From: UBA1737 sp964541525 | Lineage (GTDB): Bacteria > Bacillota_I > Bacilli_A > ML615J-28 > CAG-313 | NCBI GenBank assembly: GCA_964541525.1 | Contig: CAZIQF010000004.1 | Span: 1 to 64,000, forward strand | Direction of reading: 5' to 3' | DNA: 64,000 bases | In this document: piece after piece, positions 54,745-62,612 of the stretch | How the letters are laid out: the number at the start of each line of letters is the position of its first letter | Position numbering within the stretch: position 1 is the stretch's first letter | Made by a program: the position numbers and the translations under genes | Notes under the pieces: model-generated | The model's database searches: none | Told to the model about the DNA's origin: nothing | What the model saw: only the letters and a program-made list of their open reading frames with translations

Positions 54745-56211
54745 TTAAACTGTACTATCTCCTGATGTTACATCAGTCCACAAATAAGATCCATTAGCTT
54801 GAACAGCTTTAATCCAAGAATAATCAGTAGTTTTTGTCGTTTTAGGGTATTTAGGCGATGCATAACCAGTAATGGTTGTGTTAGTTAATTTAATTCGCCA
54901 AACACCAACTTTATTACTACGATTTCCTTCAATCGTATAGATATAGAATCCATCACAATATGCAACAATTCCAGTATGACTCGCACCACTACTTAAGAAG
55001 AAGATAATGTCGCCTGATTTTGGTGTATAGTCCTCCTTATAATAGCTGTTAATACCATTAGCCATCGTTTCGCCTGCGAACGTGTAATTTTGAACATAAT
55101 GCATAATTCCTTGTTCACTACACCATTTCATTCCAGTATAACATCCTTGATATTTTATTAATAAATCATTGCTTAAACCAGCATGATACCAACACCATGA
55201 TACAAATGTTGCACACCAAGGTTGACCATTATTCTTATACCATTCACCAAATTTTTGAATGTTATCACCTGTTTCCCTAATTCCTACTTGTTGATATGCA
55301 AGATTAAGGAAGCGTTCAACGTAGTTAATATCAGCAACACCACTGACATTAACAATATATTTAGAACGAATTAATGGATTATCATTATTATAACAAATAA
55401 TTCCACCTTGGCCCTCACCAACAATTGTAATTTGACATTTGTCATCCATAATTGCAACTCTTATTACTTCGGAATTGTTCGTATTCCAAGTAAAATCACT
55501 GGCTTTAAAACCTAAATTTAAATCAATATAAAATTGATCTCCGACTCTTATTTCATCATAATTCATAGTTGGGCGTAGGATAAAAGTATTAGTCAAATCA
55601 CCAACAGTGATATTGATTGAAGCTTTGACATTTGAATTGTGAATTGAAGTAGCGGTAATATTAAATGAACCAGTTTTTATCGCAGTGACAGTTGTTCCTT
55701 TTAACTCTGCGACACTTGCATCATCAATTGAAAAAATAAAATCACTGTTTGTTTGTTCATAAAGGCCTTCAAAATCATAGATCCAAAAATCAATTTTATC
55801 TCCGACTGCCATTGTTTCAGTAGTAACATCTAAAGAAAAATAACGTTTATAAATTGGAATTGTAACAGTATAAACACAATTTGAATCTGCTTTTAAAGTA
55901 AAGACCATATCATATTCACCAGCCTTAGCAGCTACATACTTTCCATCTTTATTAACCTTAATTCCAGCATTTTGTTCATAAGTAATATCAAATTCATCTA
56001 AACTACTATAATTAGTAAGAGTAAAGTCAATAATATCACCAACAACGTAATAGTCTTGACTCAATTCAATATTAGGAGTTACTGGCCCAATTACTGGTAG
56101 ATCGGTCTCATTACTGCTACCATCATCATTGTTATTATCTTTTTTCTTACATCCGGATAGACTAATCAGTAGTATTACTGCAATTAGTCCTAATTGTTTC
56201 AATATTTTCAT
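54745..56211 (-). CDS. Lipoprotein with Ig-like modules and a CHAP amidase/peptidase domain
   Basis: The 488-residue protein starts with a lipoprotein signal ending LSGC (cysteine near residue 21) and an asparagine/aspartate linker. Residues about 45-295 hold beta-rich modules; the later ones resemble Big_2-type bacterial Ig-like domains (VAELKGTTVTAIKTGSFNITATS). The CHAP domain (about 305-445) has catalytic cysteine C333 in QPWCATFVSWCW and histidine H412 in GASHTGIVAY, followed by the IEGNR element. CHAP enzymes cut peptidoglycan peptides or cross-bridges. It shares signal style and modular plan with the amidase lipoprotein at 20612-22573. It has its own promoter and terminator. Confidence 0.91.
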   Translation of the reverse strand: MKILKQLGLIAVILLISLSGCKKKDNNNDDGSSNETDLPVIGPVTPNIELSQDYYVVGDIIDFTLTNYSSLDEFDITYEQNAGIKVNKDGKYVAAKAGEYDMVFTLKADSNCVYTVTIPIYKRYFSLDVTTETMAVGDKIDFWIYDFEGLYEQTNSDFIFSIDDASVAELKGTTVTAIKTGSFNITATSIHNSNVKASINITVGDLTNTFILRPTMNYDEIRVGDQFYIDLNLGFKASDFTWNTNNSEVIRVAIMDDKCQITIVGEGQGGIICYNNDNPLIRSKYIVNVSGVADINYVERFLNLAYQQVGIRETGDNIQKFGEWYKNNGQPWCATFVSWCWYHAGLSNDLLIKYQGCYTGMKWCSEQGIMHYVQNYTFAGETMANGINSYYKEDYTPKSGDIIFFLSSGASHTGIVAYCDGFYIYTIEGNRSNKVGVWRIKLTNTTITGYASPKYPKTTKTTDYSWIKAVQANGSYLWTDVTSGDSTV

Positions 56212-56244
56212 TGTTTATACCTCACTTGTACTCTTCTTACTATT

Positions 56245-56273
56245 ATTATACATTATCTAACAAATTTTTTCAA
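56245..56273 (-). promoter_or_regulatory. Promoter of the CHAP lipoprotein gene
   Basis: On the minus strand TTGAAA (56273-56268), 17 bp spacer, TATAAT (56250-56245). Confidence 0.75.
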
Positions 56274-56335
56274 GTTATATATGAAAGTTAAAATATGGTA
56301 TTTTTGGTAAAAATGATATATATAAAGAAAAATAA

Positions 56336-56364
56336 ATGACAAATAGTAAAAAAAATGGTATAAT
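56336..56364 (+). promoter_or_regulatory. Promoter of the lipoprotein nuclease gene
   Basis: ATGACA (56336-56341), 17 bp spacer, TATAAT (56359-56364) with a TGG extension. Confidence 0.7.
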
Positions 56365-56384
56365 ATATTAGAAGAGGTATAGCT

Positions 56385-57176
56385 ATGAAAAAAATATTTT
56401 ATTTATTGATTATGATGTTAATGGTATTTGTTGTTAGTGCTTGTGAACAAAGTTCTACTCAAACTAAAACTTTACCTGATTTAACCGGAATGAATCGTGA
56501 ACAAATTAAAGAAGAATTAGATAGCTTAGGTATTGACTATGTTTTTAAGTTTGCTGATACAATTATTGAAAGTCCACTTGATTTAGATCTTTTTGTTAAA
56601 TATAATGGTAATTTAAAAGCTGGTGATGTGATCAATGCAGGATACCAAGTTTACGTTTATACAACAGTATTACCACTGACTTTTTCTATTAGTCATGAAG
56701 TTAAAATTGATTTTGAATATGAAAACAAAAGTTTTGTAAATGATGGTGTTGGTGAAGTTGAACTTGTTTATGCAACAGATGGTGATACAGCTAGTTTTAG
56801 GGATGTTATTACCAATGATACATTTAGGGTAAGATTTTTAGGAATTGATACGCCAGAATCAACTATTGATAAAGATCCATGGGGAAAAGCCGCATCGACA
56901 TATACAAGCAATCGATTATATCAAGCTAGTACAATTGTACTAGAATCAGAAGGCTCAAGACAAGATGTTTATGACCGCTATTTAGCCTTCGTTTGGGTTG
57001 ATGGTGTATTATTAAATTTAGAAATTGTTGAACAAGCGTATAGTAATTCAACTTTGGTTAATAGTAAATATGAAACATTCTTTAGTTTAGCTGCAAGTGA
57101 AGCAAAAAAAACTGGTAGACGCTTTTATGGTGAAACTGATCCAAACTATGATTATCTAAATAAGAGGTTTAAATAA
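56385..57176 (+). CDS. Surface lipoprotein thermonuclease with PASTA-like segment
   Basis: A lipoprotein signal ends VSAC (cysteine near residue 20). Residues about 28-100 (LPDLTGMNREQIKEELDSLG and a following strand) resemble a PASTA module. Residues about 122-255 are a staphylococcal-nuclease-like domain with catalytic R150 and E158 in VRFLGIDTPES and R198 in YDRYLAF, matching R35/E43/R87 of nuclease, and YATDGDT for calcium. It would cut DNA or RNA outside the cell, for nucleotide scavenging or defence against extracellular DNA traps. The phosphatase gene overlaps its stop by one base. Confidence 0.9.
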   Translation: MKKIFYLLIMMLMVFVVSACEQSSTQTKTLPDLTGMNREQIKEELDSLGIDYVFKFADTIIESPLDLDLFVKYNGNLKAGDVINAGYQVYVYTTVLPLTFSISHEVKIDFEYENKSFVNDGVGEVELVYATDGDTASFRDVITNDTFRVRFLGIDTPESTIDKDPWGKAASTYTSNRLYQASTIVLESEGSRQDVYDRYLAFVWVDGVLLNLEIVEQAYSNSTLVNSKYETFFSLAASEAKKTGRRFYGETDPNYDYLNKRFK

Positions 57177-57814
57177 TGAAGTATGATACAGTTATCTTTG
57201 ATTTAGATGGAACCTTACTTAATACGTTAGATGATTTATATCTTAGTGTTAATTATGCTCTTGCAAAATATCATTATCCCGCGCGAACTAAAGAAGAAAT
57301 TAGATGTTTTTTAGGTAATGGTGTGAGAGTTTTAATTGAAAAGTCTTTACCAGATGATAAATCAAAATTAGAAGAAGTAATTGCTGAATTCAAACAATAC
57401 TATAAAGAGCACGCTAGTATGCATATAACTAAATATGAAGGTATTGATGAACTATTAACGGAATTAGAAAAATTAAAAATTAAAGTGGCAGTAGTAACTA
57501 ATAAATTTGATTTTGCTGCAAAAGCAATCATTCAGACTTTTTTTGGTAATCGATTTAGTGTAATAATTGGTGATCAACCACCACTTAATCGTAAACCTCA
57601 TCCAGATATGTGTAATAAAGCACTAGCAATCCTTGAATCAAATCCTACTACTACAATCTATATTGGTGATTCTGAGGTAGATATGAAAACAGCTAAGAAT
57701 ATCGGTGCTTTTAGTGTGATTGGTAGTTGGGGGTTTAGAACTAAGGAAGAGTTAATTCAAGCTGGTGTGACTAATATTATTGATTATCCACTTGACTTAT
57801 TAAAATATTTATGA
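57176..57814 (+). CDS. gph: HAD phosphatase, phosphoglycolate phosphatase type
   Basis: The 212-residue protein has HAD motif I FDLDGTLLNT (nucleophile and acid aspartates), a helical cap, motif II VVTNK, motif III lysine in RKPHPDM and motif IV IGDSEVDM. This pattern fits Gph/PGP and the related PpaX phosphatases; the exact substrate cannot be decided. Its ATG overlaps the nuclease stop (TAATG). The gene ends in TGA, which shows that TGA is a stop in this genome. Confidence 0.88.
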   Translation: MKYDTVIFDLDGTLLNTLDDLYLSVNYALAKYHYPARTKEEIRCFLGNGVRVLIEKSLPDDKSKLEEVIAEFKQYYKEHASMHITKYEGIDELLTELEKLKIKVAVVTNKFDFAAKAIIQTFFGNRFSVIIGDQPPLNRKPHPDMCNKALAILESNPTTTIYIGDSEVDMKTAKNIGAFSVIGSWGFRTKEELIQAGVTNIIDYPLDLLKYL

Positions 57815-57841
57815 AAAAATAAAATATTTTTGGATAAAATA

Positions 57842-57870
57842 TTGACATGAAAAAGTATTTATAGTAAAAT
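57842..57870 (+). promoter_or_regulatory. Promoter of the calcium ATPase gene
   Basis: TTGACA (57842-57847), 17 bp spacer, TAAAAT (57865-57870). GGAGG at 57892-57896 precedes the ATG at 57901. Confidence 0.8.
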
Positions 57871-57900
57871 AATGAAGTTATAAAATTAAACGGAGGCTTT

Positions 57901-60489
57901 ATGCAAAAATCATTTGAAGAACTAAAAAAAGAGTTCAATATTGAAAACTTAGAAGGTCTAAATGACCAACAAGTTGTTACATTAAGAGAAAAATTTGGCG
58001 AAAATGCATTAAAAGAAAAGAAAAAACAAAGTATTGTTGTTAAATTCTTATTAGAATTTAAAGACCCTTTAATTATTATTCTTTTAATTGCTGCAGTTGT
58101 ATCACTAATTGTTGATCATCATGAATGGATTGAAAGTCTAATTATTTTTATTGTAATTTTTGTTAATGCGATTTTAGGTGTTTTCCAAGAAAACAAAGCG
58201 GAAAAATCATTAGATGCTTTAAAGAAAATGTCACAACCTACTTGTAAAGTTTATCGTAATGGTGTTTTAGTTACAATTGATACTAGAGACTTAGTATGTG
58301 GTGATGTTATTAGCGTTGAAGCTGGTGACTTTATTCCGGCTGATGCAAAAATTATTGAATGTTCAAACTTAAAGGTTGATGAATCAGCATTGACTGGTGA
58401 ATCAGTAGCGGTTGATAAAGAAGCAACAGAAATTATTGAGCATATTGTTGGTTTAGGTGATATGAAAAACTGCTTATTCTCATCAACATTTATTACAAAT
58501 GGTAAAGCCAAAGCTATTGTTACTAATGTTGGTATGAATACGGAAATTGGTAAAATTGCTGGAGCATTAATGGAATCAGATGAAACCGAAACACCACTTC
58601 AAAAGAAGTTATCGCAAGTTGGTAAGGCCATTGGGATTATGGCTCTTGGTATTTGTGTTGTAGTATTTATTTTAAACTTATTTACTAATGATCCTTTATC
58701 TGCATTTAAAATTGCTGTATCATTAGCAGTTGCAGCAATCCCTGAAGGTCTTGCGACTGTTGTTACAATTGTTCTTGCAATCGGTGTTGAAAAGATGGCA
58801 AAACAAAATGCCATTGTAAAAAAACTACCTGCAGTTGAAACATTAGGTTCAACAACTGTTATTTGTAGTGATAAAACAGGAACACTTACACAAAATAAGA
58901 TGACTGTTGTTAATGTTTATCTAGATTGTCTAAAAGAAATGAAAGACTTAAATGCGGATGAACAAAAGATGTTATTATATTTTGCAACTTGTTGTGATGC
59001 ATCAATTACATATGAAGATGGTAAAGAAATTAGAATTGGTGACCCAACAGAACTTGCATTATTAGATGCTAATAACTTATATGGTATTAAACAACAATTA
59101 AATCGTGTGCTTGATTTGCCATTTGATAGTGACCGAAAACTTATGACTACAGTTGTTGAATTAGATGGCAGATATTTAGCAATCACTAAAGGTGCTCCTG
59201 ATATTGTTATTGCAAGAAGTGTTAATGCTTTAGAAGTATTAAATAAAGCATTAGATGCTAATAATGAAATGGCAACTAATGCCATTAGAGTTCTTGCCTT
59301 AGGGATTAAATGGTATGATGAATTACCTGATTCAGAAGTATTAGAACAAGACTTAGAATTTATTGGTCTAGTTGGAATGATTGACCCAGCTCGTGAAGAA
59401 GTAAAAGATGCAATTGCGATTGCTCATAAAGCTGGCATTTCAACAGTAATGATTACTGGTGACCATGTAACAACAGCTAAAGCCATTGCTTTAAAATTAG
59501 GAATTTTACATGAAGGTGAACTTGCAATAACATCAGCTGAACTTGCAAAAATTTCAGATGAAGAGTTAGAACGAGATATTGAAAAATATCGTGTATATGC
59601 ACGTGTATCACCTAATGATAAAGTTAGAATTGTTACAGCATGGAAAAAGAAAGGTCACATTGCTGCGATGACTGGTGATGGTGTTAATGATGCTCCAGCC
59701 CTTAAAAAAGCTGATATTGGTTGTGCAATGGGAATCACTGGTACTGATGTATCAAAAGAAGCTGCTGATATGATTTTAACTGATGATAACTTTACAACAA
59801 TTGTTTCAGCAGTTAAACAAGGTCGTGGTATCTTTGCGAATATTCAAAAATGTGTAAAATATTTGTTATCATCAAATATTGGTGAAGTTATTACCATTTT
59901 TGTAGCATCGATTCTTGCATTACTTCCAATGTTTACAGGACTTGGTAGCCCACTTTCACCAATTCATTTATTATGGATTAACTTAATTACTGACTCTCTT
60001 CCAGCCTTTGGTTTAGGTATGGAAGAACCAGAAGATGATGTAATGGAACAAAAACCACGTGGAGCAAAAGAAGGATTTTTCGCTCATGGATTAATGTATA
60101 AGATTATTGTTGAAGGTATCGGTGTAGGCGTTTTAACATTGGCAGCTTATGTGATTGGACATGAAGTTATTGGCGATCATATTGTAGGACAAACAATGGC
60201 ATTTTTAACTTTATCAACAACACAATTATTACATGCATTTAATGTTAAAAGTAATCATTCAGTATTCTCTAAACATACATTTGATAATAAGTTCTTAAAT
60301 ATGGCATTTATTGTTGGTTTTGTATTACAATTATTTGTCATCTATTGTCCAGGATTAAATACAATAGTATTTAAGTTTACACCATTATCATTAGTAGAAT
60401 TTGCTATCTCAGTTGGTTTATCATTATTAATGGTAGTGTTTATGGAAATTTCTAAATTAATTTCAAGAATTAAAGAAAAGAAAAATTAA
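57901..60489 (+). CDS. P-type calcium-transporting ATPase (P2A)
   Basis: The 862-residue protein follows the P2A plan: N-terminal cation ATPase domain, TM1-2, actuator domain with LTGESVAV, TM3-4 with AAIPEGLATVV, phosphorylation domain with CSDKTGTLTQNKM (D324), MTGDGVNDAPALKKADIGCA, and six C-terminal helices with NLITDSLPAFGLGMEEPE. The PEGL element and the C-terminal NLITD segment are typical of Ca2+ pumps (SERCA/PMR1-like, LMCA1). It exports Ca2+ at ATP cost. It stands alone. Confidence 0.94.
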   Translation: MQKSFEELKKEFNIENLEGLNDQQVVTLREKFGENALKEKKKQSIVVKFLLEFKDPLIIILLIAAVVSLIVDHHEWIESLIIFIVIFVNAILGVFQENKAEKSLDALKKMSQPTCKVYRNGVLVTIDTRDLVCGDVISVEAGDFIPADAKIIECSNLKVDESALTGESVAVDKEATEIIEHIVGLGDMKNCLFSSTFITNGKAKAIVTNVGMNTEIGKIAGALMESDETETPLQKKLSQVGKAIGIMALGICVVVFILNLFTNDPLSAFKIAVSLAVAAIPEGLATVVTIVLAIGVEKMAKQNAIVKKLPAVETLGSTTVICSDKTGTLTQNKMTVVNVYLDCLKEMKDLNADEQKMLLYFATCCDASITYEDGKEIRIGDPTELALLDANNLYGIKQQLNRVLDLPFDSDRKLMTTVVELDGRYLAITKGAPDIVIARSVNALEVLNKALDANNEMATNAIRVLALGIKWYDELPDSEVLEQDLEFIGLVGMIDPAREEVKDAIAIAHKAGISTVMITGDHVTTAKAIALKLGILHEGELAITSAELAKISDEELERDIEKYRVYARVSPNDKVRIVTAWKKKGHIAAMTGDGVNDAPALKKADIGCAMGITGTDVSKEAADMILTDDNFTTIVSAVKQGRGIFANIQKCVKYLLSSNIGEVITIFVASILALLPMFTGLGSPLSPIHLLWINLITDSLPAFGLGMEEPEDDVMEQKPRGAKEGFFAHGLMYKIIVEGIGVGVLTLAAYVIGHEVIGDHIVGQTMAFLTLSTTQLLHAFNVKSNHSVFSKHTFDNKFLNMAFIVGFVLQLFVIYCPGLNTIVFKFTPLSLVEFAISVGLSLLMVVFMEISKLISRIKEKKN

Positions 60490-60493
60490 TAAA

Positions 60494-60531
60494 AAAGCAT
60501 ATTAGGAATGAAAAATTCTTAATATGCTTTT
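60494..60531 (+). terminator. Terminator after the calcium ATPase
   Basis: AAAGCATATTAGGAAT pairs with ATTCTTAATATGCTTT with one G-U, followed by T residues. Confidence 0.9.
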
Positions 60532-60545
60532 GATTTGTAAAGAAT

Positions 60546-60574
60546 AAAAGCACCACATTTTAAGTGATGCTTTT
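60546..60574. terminator. Hairpin terminator for gdhA
   Basis: AAAAGCACCAC (60546-60556) pairs with GTGATGCTTTT (60564-60574). It lies 22 bp past the gdhA stop on the minus strand; the T-tract is stronger on the plus side, so it may back up the ATPase terminator. Confidence 0.65.
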
Positions 60575-60596
60575 TCTTATTATGGCATATGATATA

Positions 60597-61940
60597 TTAG
60601 CATACACCTTGTTCAATCATTGCTTCAGCTACTTTTTTAAATCCACTGATATTAGCTCCTAATACGGTATTATAGGGATTACCATAGTGAATTGCACATG
60701 CATAAATTTCATTAAAGATGTTTTCCATTTGTGTTTTAAGTTTAGCATCAACATCTTCACTTGTCCAAGCATAACGCATCGAGTTTTGACACATTTCAAA
60801 TCCAGAGACCATTACACCACCAGCATTTGCGGCTTTAGCAGGTCCATACATAATTTTATTTTCGATTAGGTAGTCAGTTGCTTCTAATGTACATGGCATA
60901 TTTGCCCCTTCACAAAGACAGATAAGACCATTTTTAACAAGCATTTTTACATCATCTAAGTCAATCTCATTTTGAGTTGCACATGGTAGGGCAATATCAC
61001 ATGGAATTTTCCAAATATCTTTGGGATTATTAGTATATGTTGTAGTTTTATCAATTTCAGCATATTCTTTAATCTTTAAGCGTTTTGTTTCTTTAATTTC
61101 TCTTAGTAAGTTAAAGTTAATTCCATTTTCATTATAGATTGTACCTGTTGAATCATTTACTGCAATAACTTTTGCTCCTAATTTTTGTGCCATTTCAATC
61201 GTATATAATCCTACATTACCAGCACCAGACACAATTACTTTTTTTCCGTTAAATGAAGTATTCCCCATTTGTTTTAACATTTGATTAGTAAAGTAACATA
61301 GACCATAACCAGTTGCAGAAGTTCTTCCTAGTGATCCACCATAACTTAAACCTTTCCCCGTTAAGACACCAGTAAATTCGTTTCTAATGCGTTTGTATTG
61401 ACCAAACATATAACCGATTTCACGTTTACCAGTTCCGATATCGCCAGCTGGTACATCAGTATCAGCACCAATATGTTTACATAGTTCAGTCATAAAACTT
61501 TGACAGAAACGCATTATTTCTAAATCACTCTTACCTTTGGGATTAAAGTCAGATCCACCTTTTCCGCCTCCCATAGGAAGACCAGTTAAGGAATTTTTTA
61601 GGGTTTGTTCAAAGCCTAAGAATTTAATAATGCTTGTATTTACACTTGGGTGAAGTCTAATTCCACCTTTATATGGGCCAATTGCAGAATTAAATTGAAC
61701 ACGATATCCACGGTTAACATGGACTTTTCCTTGATCATCAACCCATGGTACTCTAAAAGTAATTAATCGTTCTGGTTCAGTAAATCGTTCAATAATCCCA
61801 TTTGCTTCTAATTCGGGATGTTCATTAACATATGGTTCAATTGATGTTAATACTTCTTTTACGGCTTGTAAGAATTCTGGTTCATGAGCATCTTTAGCTT
61901 TAATATGTTCATAAACTTTGGTTAAATATTCATTTGTCAT
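60597..61940 (-). CDS. gdhA: Glutamate dehydrogenase, hexameric NADP-type
   Basis: The start is the ATG at 61940, five bases after AGAGGTGA; the GTG at 61949 lies inside that site. The 447-residue enzyme shows PMGGGKGGSDFNPKGKSD with the catalytic lysine, CKHIGADTDVPAGDIGTG, the nucleotide-binding VIVSGAGNVG-like segment and the C-terminal AANAGGVMVSGFEMCQNS. The overall sequence fits the NADP-dependent S50-type (E. coli GdhA-like) group, which makes glutamate from 2-oxoglutarate and ammonium. An extended -10 TGATATAAT (61962-61970 on the minus strand) is the likely promoter. Confidence 0.96.
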   Translation of the reverse strand: MTNEYLTKVYEHIKAKDAHEPEFLQAVKEVLTSIEPYVNEHPELEANGIIERFTEPERLITFRVPWVDDQGKVHVNRGYRVQFNSAIGPYKGGIRLHPSVNTSIIKFLGFEQTLKNSLTGLPMGGGKGGSDFNPKGKSDLEIMRFCQSFMTELCKHIGADTDVPAGDIGTGKREIGYMFGQYKRIRNEFTGVLTGKGLSYGGSLGRTSATGYGLCYFTNQMLKQMGNTSFNGKKVIVSGAGNVGLYTIEMAQKLGAKVIAVNDSTGTIYNENGINFNLLREIKETKRLKIKEYAEIDKTTTYTNNPKDIWKIPCDIALPCATQNEIDLDDVKMLVKNGLICLCEGANMPCTLEATDYLIENKIMYGPAKAANAGGVMVSGFEMCQNSMRYAWTSEDVDAKLKTQMENIFNEIYACAIHYGNPYNTVLGANISGFKKVAEAMIEQGVC

Positions 61941-62019
61941 ATATATCACCTCTTTATTTCTATTATATCATTTATTCATAATGAAGAAACTTTTTTTGCA
62001 TAAAAGATGAGCATTTTGT

Positions 62020-62048
62020 TTGCTTATCTATTTAAAAGTTGGTATAAT
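62020..62048 (+). promoter_or_regulatory. Promoter of the feo operon
   Basis: TTGCTT (62020-62025), 17 bp spacer, TATAAT (62043-62048) with a TGG extension. The expected start of transcription falls inside operator 1. Confidence 0.75.
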
Positions 62049-62053
62049 TAAAT

Positions 62054-62071
62054 AGTTAGCAATTGCTAACT
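62054..62071 (+). promoter_or_regulatory. Operator 1 of the feo operon (18-bp palindrome)
   Basis: AGTTAGCAATTGCTAACT is a perfect palindrome placed just after the -10 box, overlapping the likely +1, where a bound repressor would block transcription. The size fits an iron- or manganese-responsive DtxR-family or Fur-like dimer site; the regulator is not in this window. Confidence 0.75.
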
Positions 62072-62112
62072 ATATGAATTTATCAATTATAGATTATTTT
62101 TTTTGAGGTAAA

Positions 62113-62130
62113 AGTTAGCAATCGCTAACT
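62113..62130 (+). promoter_or_regulatory. Operator 2 of the feo operon (18-bp near-palindrome)
   Basis: AGTTAGCAATCGCTAACT differs from operator 1 by one central base. Centre-to-centre spacing is 59 bp. It lies just before the AAGGAGG ribosome site (62134-62140), so it may also fold as an RNA hairpin. Confidence 0.75.
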
Positions 62131-62144
62131 AAAAAGGAGGAAAT

Positions 62145-62357
62145 ATGCCGATAATTATTGCACCATTAAATACAGAGTTAACAATTATTAAAGTTTTAGT
62201 AGATAGTAAATTAAAACAACATCTAGAAAGTTTAGGTATTATTAAAAATTCTAAATTAAAGATTATAGCTAATACTAATGGCAATGTTGTTTGTCTAATT
62301 AAAGATAATAAGATTGCATTAGATAAAGATGTTGCATCAAAAATTTTAGTAGCATAA
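62145..62357 (+). CDS. feoA: FeoA-like SH3-fold protein (first copy)
   Basis: This 70-residue protein has the small beta-barrel pattern of FeoA: TIIKVLVDSKLKQHLESLGI, then LKIIANTNGNVVCLIKDNKIALD and a final short helix. It is more diverged than the second copy, lacking the strong charged RRRL motif. FeoA proteins bind or regulate the ferrous iron channel FeoB. It is the first gene of the feo operon. Confidence 0.85.
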   Translation: MPIIIAPLNTELTIIKVLVDSKLKQHLESLGIIKNSKLKIIANTNGNVVCLIKDNKIALDKDVASKILVA

Positions 62358-62372
62358 AAAGAGGTGAAGCAG

Positions 62373-62612
62373 ATGAATAAAACTTTAGATGAATTTAAAA
62401 TTGGTGAAACTGGTGTTATTAAACAAGTTTTGGGTGAAGGCCGAATTAGAAGAAGATTATTTGATATGGGCGTAACACCAGGTGCAGTTATTTATTTAAG
62501 AAAAAAAGCCCCACTTGGTGATCCGATTGAAATCACAATTCGTGGCTATGAATTAACATTAAGAAAAACCGAAGCTCAATTAGTAGTAATGGAAATGAAG
62601 GAGGAAAAGTAG
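62373..62612 (+). CDS. feoA: FeoA (second copy)
   Basis: The start is the ATG at 62373, five bases after AGAGGTGA (62360-62367). The 79-residue protein shows the typical FeoA features: LDEFKIGETGVIKQV, RIRRRLFDMGVTPGA and PIEITIRGYELTLRK. It lies between the other feoA and feoB, whose ATG directly follows its TAG stop. It probably contacts the cytoplasmic part of FeoB. Confidence 0.95.
   Translation: MNKTLDEFKIGETGVIKQVLGEGRIRRRLFDMGVTPGAVIYLRKKAPLGDPIEITIRGYELTLRKTEAQLVVMEMKEEK

Noticed and set aside
57812..57814. TGA codon read as tryptophan (mycoplasma code)
   Set aside because: TGA ends the phosphatase gene at a normal family length, and all tryptophans I checked are TGG, so the standard bacterial code applies.
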